DNA from: Ochromonadaceae sp. CCMP2298
Taxonomy: Eukaryota > Sar > Synurophyceae > Ochromonadales > Ochromonadaceae
Assembly (NCBI GenBank): GCA_026770595.1
Contig: MU634146.1
Coordinates: forward strand, 1 to 15,152
Direction of reading: 5' to 3'
DNA length: 15,152 bases
Under the pieces are notes generated by a model that was not told where the DNA came from, did not search any database, and worked only from the letters and a program-made list of their open reading frames with translations. This document shows positions 1-9,400 of this stretch, one piece after another (within the stretch, counting starts at the first letter, position 1; the number at the start of each line of letters is the position of its first letter). The position numbers and the translations under genes are program-made.

Positions 1-1
1 A

Positions 2-89
2 AGGGTTTTCGTTGCCCGAGGGAGAGTTTGTCGTCCCGAGGGCGCAGCCCGAGGGTGACAAACGCCTCCCAAGGGAAACAAAAAACCCT
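2..89. repeat. Imperfect 88-bp palindrome (foldback/MITE-like)
   Basis: The two halves fold back on each other over about 42 nt with a GCA loop near position 43. Paired blocks from outside in are AGGGTTTT with AAAACCCT, CCCGAGGGAG with CTCCCAAGGG (two mismatches), GTTTGTC with GACAAAC, and GGGC with GCCC. CCCGAGGG also occurs three times as a direct motif. The symmetry is obvious but imperfect. No transposase is visible and the left edge is at the window border, so flanking target duplications cannot be judged. It may be a small non-autonomous element, a remnant of one, or the hairpin 3' end of a neighbouring transcript. Confidence 0.6.
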
Positions 90-291
90 GCCAAAGTAGA
101 AAGCTTTCCCTGCTTTCCTCCAGCATTGGTCCATGATCTAACAGCTGGCGAAGGCACTTCGACCACTTCCTCTCCCGTTCTCTCTGCACCACGCCTGCCG
201 GGTGGAGTCTGAGAGCCGCTGTGAGCAGATCTTTCGCGCTTGCGCCACTTTCCCGTGTGTGCAGAGCCTGGGCTATCACGTCCCAAGAGGA

Positions 292-335
292 GCAGTACAA
301 ACTGCGAGTGGCTACATTGTAGGGCAGTACAAACT
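292..335. repeat. 12-bp direct repeat GCAGTACAAACT, 32 bp apart
   Basis: The identical 12-mer GCAGTACAAACT occurs at 292-303 and 324-335, about 165-205 bp upstream of the VPS13 start codon. Two exact copies this close could be a paired regulatory site or a leftover of a tandem duplication. The intervening bases are not obviously duplicated. A regulatory role is inference. Confidence 0.45.
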
Positions 336-483
336 ACTTCGATCCCGTGACACTCTCTAAACTAGCAAACGCGAGTCTCTCCATCTATACCGCGCTTTCG
401 CTCCGTGCTGGTTGTGTAGGCTGCTGCAGGCAGAAGAGAGTAGTTACTGGTATTGACTTTTGGCTTACTAAAAGCCCGGTTAC

Positions 484-493
484 TTCACGTGAA
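484..493. promoter_or_regulatory. TTCACGTGAA palindrome with CACGTG core
   Basis: A perfect 10-bp palindrome with the E-box/G-box core CACGTG ends five bases before the VPS13 start codon. CACGTG is a known target of bHLH and bZIP factors in many eukaryotes. It also contains the in-frame TGA (490-492) that limits the VPS13 reading frame upstream. It may be a factor site, an initiator-like element, or chance. Confidence 0.35.
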
Positions 494-498
494 CCAGG

Positions 499-3400
499 AT
501 GGCGAAGCACTTACTGCTGAACGTACTGGTTAAGGTATTGGGCGAGTTCGTGGACCTGAACGAGGAGAACCTCAGCCTGGCGGTGTGGTCGGGACAGATC
601 GCGCTGACGAATGTGCGCCTGAAGACGGACAAGATCCTGCGCGACTTCAACCTGGAGGTGCACCACGGCACCATACAGAAACTAGACATAACCATCCCCT
701 GGGCTACGCTGCGGACCAACCCGGTGAAGATATCTATATCGGGCATACTGCTGGATGTGGGTCCGCTGGACGTGGCGAAGCTGGGGAAGGTCGAGGCGCT
801 GCGCAGGTACATATTACCCCCCCCCTCTGTACTATGAATGCATATCAACTCCCCCCTTCTGTACAATGAATGTATATTAACCCTCCCTAACCTTGTATCA
901 GGTACATGGCGGACAAGCTGCGCAAGCTGAAGCTCGTCGACCAGTACCTAGAGCTGACCCTCTCCCTAGATGGCGACAAGGAGAAAGGCAAGGACCAGAC
1001 GTATCTGCAGCAGTCTCAGCTGTATTGGACGAGCAAGCTAGTCGACAATATAGAGATAAAGATCTCCAGCATGCACGTGCGCTACGAGGACTCCATCAGC
1101 ATTCCAGGCAAGGTATTCGCAGCAGGCATCACTCTGCACTCCTTCTCCATATCAGCCCGAGACGCCAGCTGGGGCCTGGCTGGCAATGGTGACGGCGGGG
1201 CGGACTCAGTGAACAAGCTGGCGCATCTGGAGTGTCTGGGTATCTACTGGAAGGTGGACGCAGCCTCCCTGGGCCACATGCCGATGAACGAGTGGGAGCA
1301 GGTTATGATGCTGTACATCGTAAGGCCTGCAGAAAAGTCCGCCTTTAGCGAGGAGGGCGCCGAGGAGGGTAGGCCACACCAAGGGGCGCTGTCTGACAGG
1401 CGGGAGTATATCCTCTCCCCCTACCAGAACAGCATCACGGTCAAGCTGGTGCACAACAAGAAGCCCTCAGCCTCTGTGCCCAACTACGACATGCGTGCGG
1501 AGAGCTCCAACCTGCAGGTGCGCCTGGACTCCGCGCAGTACGTACAATTGTTCAGCGTGGTGGATCGGCTACAGGCGCTGGGTAGGCTATACAAGCCCAA
1601 GACATACCGACCCGCCGAGCGCCCCTGGAACAGCCCCACAGCTAGGGCCTGGTGGCGCTATGCCTGCCAGCTGGCGGTGAAGGTGCGGCGGTACGTGGGG
1701 CTCGTCAAGCTGAGTCTGCGACTAGCCGCGGGGCGTGAAGATCCCCACTCGTATTTGCCCCTCCACGCGCAGGTGCAGGCGCGGATGCTGGAGGAGAAGC
1801 TGCCCTTCCAGCCGCTGCGTCTGGCTAGGCAGCGCGCCTACATCGAGATCTCGGAGGAGGAGCGCCTAAAGCAGCGCAAGGAGCAGCAAGCGCAGCAGGC
1901 GGGCTGGTGGGGCTGGGGGGCAGAGGCCTCTCCCAAGACAGAGGAGGGGGACATCTCCATAGAGAGCATCCTGACTGCTCTCAACCAGCCTGACATCCAG
2001 ACATCCACCGAGGTGGTGGTCACGCTTTGGCGGGTGACCCTGTCGTCTTCCTCTACCGCAGTGGTGTCCTCCAACCTGCAGCCGCTTCTGCAGATAAACT
2101 CCTCCCTCTCCCTGTCCATCGAGAAGCAATCCTCCGGTACGACCTGCGCTGTGCACCTACAGGACCTGCTCGTACTGGACCGATTCTCCAAGAACCCCCC
2201 CGTGCCCTACATCATCTCCGTCAAGTCCGACCTATCGTACGTGCAGAGGACGCAGCGCGCATTGACCGAGACACAGGCGAGCAAAGGCAAGCCCACCTTC
2301 TCCGTGGCATTCCAGAACCTGCACGGCAAGAGCAAGCTGGTGATCTCCTGTCTACCCCTGGAATTATGTCTGAACAAAGGTTGTATCCAGATGGTGCTGA
2401 GCGTCTTCGCCAGGCCTGTTAACCGCTACGCGCAGCGTGTTAGGGGCCGAGCCAAGCGCGTCGCGCCCACCCCCGACACGCAGTGGAAGAATCTGCGCAA
2501 CGTGGCCCAGCGCAACGACGACATCGAGATAACCTTTGAAGCCAGCGCGCCCAAGATCATCATCCCCGAAAACACCGAGGACAGCGGATATCTGCTGATC
2601 GACTGCGGCTACTTGGAATTGAAAGGTTTCATGGGTTCGGCAGGGTTGTCGCTCAACGTGTCTCTGCAGAAGGTCACTGCGGGCATGCCTCTGACAGTGA
2701 GAGACATGTACAAGTTCGGGGAGAAGAAGCTGTACCTGATCAAGGTAAGTCGGTTTAACCACTTCTCTTCTGTCTTTGTGTATTGACCAGCTGTGTGCCA
2801 TACGTATCGCTTCGCTGTGGCTCTGTGCTGTGTCTGTCTCCGTCCCTCTCTCCGCGCCTCGCTAACATCCCCCCATCCCCTCTAGCCCTTCGACATCATA
2901 CTGCAGATGCAGAACATCGACCAGGCAGCTGCCAACGCCGCAGTGAACGTAGAGATTCTGCCTGAGCTAAGGGGGGAGATCGACTCCGTCAAGCTGGCCC
3001 GCCTGCTCACAGCGCTAGGGCAGGTGACGGGCATTTTCGAGCGCATCCTGGCACCCCCGCTGCCCCCACTGCCCCCGTCCCCAATGCCCCCAGCCAGCTC
3101 AAGCTCCAGCGCCAGCACCCCGGATAAGCGGGGTGGCACAGACCAGGCGCTTTCCCCGACGGGCCAGGGTGTGGACAAGGGGCAAACACCTCAAAAGATG
3201 CCCACCCCAGCCCCCCGGGCCCCTGGGTCAGCCCAATCTGAGCGCTCGTGGTCGGCGCAGTCCAACGACTCTCACGAGTACCACACGCCAGTGGGGAGGC
3301 GGGGGTCTCCGATGCGGACGGCCGGCACGCGGAGTCTGGACGAGGCAGTGACGCCGCTAGAGAATCCCAGGGCCGGGACTGGGGGCACTGGGGCCCCGTC

Positions 3401-6400
3401 GCGCTTCTCCCTGGGGGGCGCGCAGGTGGGCGAGGCGCTGCAGCTGTCCAGCCCAATCTTTCTACTGGCCGAGTCCCAGGGGGCACAGGCAATGGTCTCC
3501 CCTGACAGGCAAGCCGACCCGCTGATCAACTTCCTGCGCGTGGACTTTCTACTGCCCGCGCTGGCGCTAGACCTCACCTACGACGTAGCGAGCGGCCACC
3601 ACCTAGTATTAGAGATGAAAAACCTGAGGGCGCAGTTCGGCAGCCGTGCGTTGGATCGCTCTCTTACCTTCGAGCTCTCCGAGGTGAGCGTGCAGGACTC
3701 CTTCCGCGCAGAGCAGCAGCGCGACCTGGTCTGGACGCCTCCAGAGAGCGGGCGCCTCGTGCACGTGGCGTACACCAACATGAGCTCCAAGAGATCCCCG
3801 CTGTACGCAGGCTTCGCCACGGAGATCGAGATACGCTTCGCGAACCTGGGCCTGAACGTGGACGTCAACACCATCAACCACCTGCGCCCCTTCTTCGAAG
3901 TGCTGCTCTCCGCACGCGAGCAATCCAGCGCCCCCCCGCTCACACCGCCCTCCAGAGGGTCCCAGGCAGATCTCCAGGGCATGCCCAGTGGCATGCCTAG
4001 CGTCTCCTCTATCCCAGACCTGGGCGAGGAGGACCCCCCCGAGGGCATGAACGTGATCGCCACTCTGGAGCGCATCAGCCTCGACCTGCTGCGCGCCCCC
4101 GAGAAGGAGCACAAAGGTGCCTACCTGGAGAACTGCTTCTCTGCGCAGGTGTCGCTGCTCAGCCTGCACATGACGATGCACGGCCTGATCCGGGCAGAGG
4201 TGAAGCTGCGCAGCTTCGAGATCACCGACATCCGCAACGTCAGCCGCGGCTACGTGTTCAAGAAGATATTCTGCCCCGCTTTCGAGACGCGTGAGACTGA
4301 GGAGGACTCACACTTTGACGACTTCCTCAGCGAGAGCAGCGGGTCGGACAGCGACACGCCAGAGATGGGCGTGCACACTCCTGAGGGGGGTAGGTCACCC
4401 GCAGGCGGCCACCGGATCGACATCCCCATACCCCTTGAGGTGGAGAACCTGCTCGAGCTGGTGTTCACTCAGCAGAGTGGGGCGCACAACCACTTCGACG
4501 TGGTGGTGGCCAACATCACCGCATTCATCGCACTGGACACGATACTCGACCTGGTGGGCGTGGCGGTGGCCAACCTCTGCTCTGTGCTGGCACTCCTAGC
4601 CCCCCCCACCAGAAAAGATGCCCTCACACCCACACCCGAGCTGCTGGTGAATGTCCTCAAGAACCAGCTGTTCGGGGAGATTAAAGACGGCTCTAAGGGC
4701 ACTCCCCTGGAGCTGTGCCTGCAGGACAGCCCCACTCCCCGGGGAGGCAGCACGCTGAGTGCGATGGTGACTGTGCGTAATCCGCGGCTGATCTTTCTGG
4801 AGGACCCCAGTTCCCTAGAAAGCCGCGCGATCGTGGGCTCCTGCGGGGTGGAGGTGCACTTCAGCAGGGACACCTCACAAGTGAGAGGAGAGACGTCGTT
4901 TTCCGAGTCTGTGCATGTGACGCTGTCTCGCTTCGAGGTGTTCGTGCTGAAGCGCATGACCCAGTGGCATCCCCTGCCTATCCTGGAGCCCATCGAGTTG
5001 GAGCTGCACCTCAAGCGCAGGGTGGCGGGGGGCGCCACGAGGCTGCTGCGGGTGCAGGTGGAGGTGGACAGTGTGGACGCGCAGGTGTCATTCAACGACA
5101 TCCTGCTGGCCCAGTCCATCCTCTCCCGCAGACTGCTCAACACCCAGGCGCAGCCTAAGGAGCCCAGTCCTAGTGGTGCGTCCACTATGAAGTCCCCCGA
5201 ACTGGAGAGGGACAAGCCAGAGGAGGGTGCGGGCGCAGGGGGGTTGGGGGGCTCAGGGGGCTCGGGGGGCGCGGTTGGAGGGGCAGTGGAGTGCCTGCTG
5301 GAGTTCCACTTCGGCCTGGGCAGCACTACGGCCGTGGTGATCAACGACTTCAGCGGCCAGAGCATCCCCATCGTGCGCCTCGCCGTGGCCAACTCGCACT
5401 TCTCCTTCGAGAGCGAGGGCCCCCGCGTGAAAGGGGACGGATCAGCGGACGCAAAGGTGGACTTCTTCAACACCCGTTTGTCCACCTGGGAGCCCGTGAT
5501 GGACACATGGCAGCCCACCGCGCGCATTTACTCCCTCGACGATGCGAAGATCCTGGAGGTGAAGAGTGACTTCACGATGCAACTGACCGTATCCGGGGTC
5601 ATATTGGAGACGCTCCTGCGCAGCTACAGCCAGTTCTTCCACGACATGGACAGCCCCGAGCGCTCCGCACTGTGCGGCATCGCGGTAGCTAACAACCTAG
5701 GACCCTTAGTGGGCGTGCACCTGTTCGACTCTGCCTCTAAGGCGCCCCTGCTGACCCTGCAGGGCGGGGAGGGCGGCGTGATATCTGGTCTGGGGGGCAA
5801 GATCTGGTCCAAGAACATGAACCTGCCCTCTGCCGTGGACGTGCAGTTCATTGGGCGCCTGCAGGCCGAGCGCATGCCTCTGTTCCACCTGCCGCTGACC
5901 ATCAACAGGCCAAAGGCGTTCAACCTGCAGCCCCTCGCCCACGCGGAGAAGGCGAATGGGACAGGAGCAGGGACAGGAGCAGGGACAGGGACAGAGGCAG
6001 GGGCAGTGATAGAAGCAGGGGGGGCAGTGGCGGGGGGTGCGCGCAAGGCCATGCGCGTGTATGTGATCGAGCCCATAGTGGAGGAGGCCTACGAGAACTC
6101 TCGCTACGACATGCTGCTGGGCCGATGGCGCAAGCCCTTCATGCTGGGCGACCCGCACGAGTACACGGACGCTTCCGGCACAGTAAAGCGGGACCCCGCC
6201 AGCATCGAGATCACATCTGATAAGTGGGAGTGGCAGGGCCGCTGGGAGGTGGACCTGGACGGCGTGGTGAACCAGGAGATAGACTCAGAGGGCTGGGAGT
6301 ACGCTTCCACATTCAACTTCTTCACAATGGTCTCAGCGCGCAGGGCAGCCAAGGCTATGGACTGCGTCAGACGCCGTCGCTGGACGCGCACCCGCATACC

Positions 6401-9400
6401 CCGTGCCGACGTGTCCTCCCTTGCGGAGCGGCCTCTGACGCTCTTCTGGGACGTGCATGTGCTGAAGAACGGCGCCCGAAAGGTAGAGCTACGGTCCTGC
6501 CTGCAGGTGACCAACAAGCTCTCTTTTCCTGTGATGCTCTCGCTGCAGCACAACTCCTGGGAGGGCGACGTGGAGGTGGGTCCAGTGGAGGTGGGGCAGG
6601 TGTTCTCCGTGCCTCTGCTGCAGTCATACGCCACCTCCCTGCGCATCCGCCCCCACTTCCCTTTATACGAGTGGTCCGCCAGCTTCCCCTGCAGCACGCA
6701 GAGCTACGACTTCCGCAGCTCCAAGAACGCCCACTGTGCGGGGGCAGAGGTGCGGCCGGTGTGGTTCCGCCTCCTAACGCAGCAGCGCAACAAGTCGGTC
6801 ATGATCAGCATCGCGCCCTTCATCACCATCACCAACAAACTGCTGTGCGATATGCAGTTCGCCTGTCTGACGGACATAAAGGCAGAGGAGGGGGCGATTG
6901 AATCGGGCACGCAGAGGAAGCTCTCCTACATTAATATGTCACATGCGCCCCGGTTGGCGATAAAAGTTGGCCTGTACGACTGGTCCGACCCCGTGCCCAT
7001 CTCCACCTCCTCCAACACAGCCTCCCTCTTCCAGCTGAATCTGCCCGGAAAGAGGGCCAAGAAATACGAACCTACCTATATGACGCTCAGCATGAACCTG
7101 CGCATATCCGCCACGCACGGGATCGAGATAGACATCTTCTCCAAGGTGGCTGTGATCGACCGCACATCCCTGCACCTCTTCGTGGCCTCGAAGCTCAGGC
7201 CGGGGGTGAGTCTGGTGCGCACCACCTGCTCAGTGCTGCGAGACCCCCCCTCCAAGGCCTCAACCACCACCACCACCACCACCACCACAAGTGCTGTGGG
7301 AACAGGCGCAGGGGTGCTGGCGGGGGTCAAGGAGGAAGAGTCGGTCTGGATGGACGTGGAGGGCACAGGAAGTGTAGGCGCGGGCTTGGCGGGTATGGGT
7401 ATTGCTCCTGGCAGTGTGGGTGACCTATGTGACGCTGTGGGCTCTCTCGCCTCCTCCTCTGTCTCCAGCCCGCTCCCCTCCAGCGAAAACCTGCAGGTCA
7501 AGCAGGGCGAGCCGCTCAGCAGGGAGCCCAGCAGGGGCAAGGGCAACGGGCACAGGCGCGACTTGACCGAATTCAGAGGGAGAGAGAATTCCTTCTTCTC
7601 CAGCCCCATCTTCGACTCCTCCTACCCACAGCATAGGCACAGACAGTCCACCACCACGGTGGAGCGCTCTGACCTGGGGGCGGGGGGTACAGGGGGGGAG
7701 GAGGCGCTGATTAGGCACATAGAGGTGGGCAGTCGCAACAAGTACCAGCTCCTGCGCACCACCGCGGGGCAGTGCGTGTACACTGACCACGCCATGCGCT
7801 GGTGCCACCTGCCGCCCGCCCTGCTCCAGCAGCTGCAACTACGCACGCCCCTGGACGACCGCCTGCAGCGCTCCAGCCGTCTGGTGCAGTTCACTGCTGC
7901 GCGCGACTGCCTGCTCCTGCTGCTGGTGGACGTGACGGCGCCCCCGCCCTGGCTGGAGAGCGAGGGCTTTACGGCCGTGGAGGAGCTGGCCACTGCGCGC
8001 TCTATCGTGCGCGGCAACCTCGAGGAGCTGCACTTCTCTATTCACGGCAAGGCGGTGGAGGCCGGCACGCACGTGGCGCTGCGTGCATCTGGGTCTAAGA
8101 GAGGCACCTCTATGTACTCAGTCTTTATTCTGCCCACCGCCCCCCCTGCAGAAAGGCAGTCCGGCAAAGAGGGGGCTAAGACAGAAGTGGCGGAGGCAGA
8201 GCGGGAGGCGGAGGCATTAGCAGTGCGCAGTTTCGACTCCATCTGCAGGCAGCTCAACTTCAAGCACACCTACAGCCGCGACCTCGCCTCTCGCTCCTGG
8301 ACCGAGGGCGCGAACCACATGACCCTGCTGTACACGTATGACAACGTGATCAGCGTGGGCCTGAAGGGCAAGGTGTGGAGCCGCGAGATCAACATCGACC
8401 CCCACAAGAACACAGTCAGCAAGGGGTCTTTCGAGGTGGAGAGCCCGGAGTCCAACATCTCCTACCAGCTGTCCTTCGGGCTGCACAGCCTGCCCGGGCT
8501 ATACAGCGAGACGCAATTGGTGTACTTCATGCCCCGCTACTGCATCCTCAATTGCACAGAGGAGACGCTGCTAGTCTCTCAAAGGGGCTCAGAGAAGTTC
8601 CTGCAGTTCGAGCCATACCAGCCAGAGGGCTGGCACAAACTGGAGCTGGACTCTGGTACAGAGGTGCAGCTTCGCACATCGTCTACTTTGTGGTCCCTGG
8701 GCAGCATCGACATCAACGACATCGGATCCTCTGTCATCTACGTGCCCTACAGAGAGGGAAAGCGGGGGCAGGGTGAGGGGGGTGAGAAGGGATCTGCGGG
8801 CAGTAATGGTATCGTCCTGCACGTTGAGGTGAAGCTCGCCGACCCCTTCGACCACTGCTCCATCATCGTCATCGTCTGGCAGGAGACCATCGAGTCACGC
8901 GCCTCGATGCACCTGCGCAACACGTCTGACGTGACGGTCACCATCAGGCAGGCGGACATCGAGATGGACCATGAGATACTCGACCAAGAGCACCTGTGGG
9001 AGATGGTGCTGCATCCTGGGGAGTCCGTACCCTTCGGATGGGCCGACCCGGAGTCCGGCAACGACGTGCTGGTAACCGTAGGCGAGGGGCTTAAGGGCGC
9101 CAACAAGCGCATCGCCTCCATAAACATGCTCAAGACAGCCCAGCTCCTCCGCCTGCCCTACAACTCCGGGCGCGGCAACAACGAGGTGGTTATCTCGGTC
9201 AGCACGCATAACTCCGGACACGTGCTGGAGGTGTCCAATATGAACCTGGCCAAGAACCTGTTCATGACGGGTGCGGCGCTCGGTTCTGAGCCCCTGGACG
9301 TGATGGGGGAGGTGGATGCACACCGCCCCTGCGTCACCTACGGGTTCAATTTCCTGCTAACTACCTTCGGCATCTCCTTGGTGGTGGAGAAGCCTACCCG

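Larger units (their letters stand above)
90..498 (+). promoter_or_regulatory. Presumed promoter and 5'UTR of VPS13
   Basis: No convincing coding sequence lies here; the short open frame at 12-212 has no recognisable protein and overlaps the palindrome. The stretch is of mixed composition and carries a 12-bp direct repeat (292 and 324) and a 10-bp palindrome just before the start codon, annotated separately. No TATA box is evident. The transcription start cannot be placed from sequence alone. Confidence 0.4.

Noticed and set aside
12-212. Short open frame at the left edge
   Set aside because: It overlaps the palindrome, has low-information sequence and shows no recognisable protein features.
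2783-2965. Small plus-strand frame across VPS13 intron 2
   Set aside because: It runs over a clear intron and into exon 3 in the wrong frame.
4469-5527. 352-codon open frame on the minus strand inside VPS13 exon 3
   Set aside because: It is antisense to conserved VPS13 coding sequence. GC-rich codon use leaves the opposite strand free of stops, and the predicted protein is a Ser/Thr/Arg-rich composition shadow with no recognisable domain.
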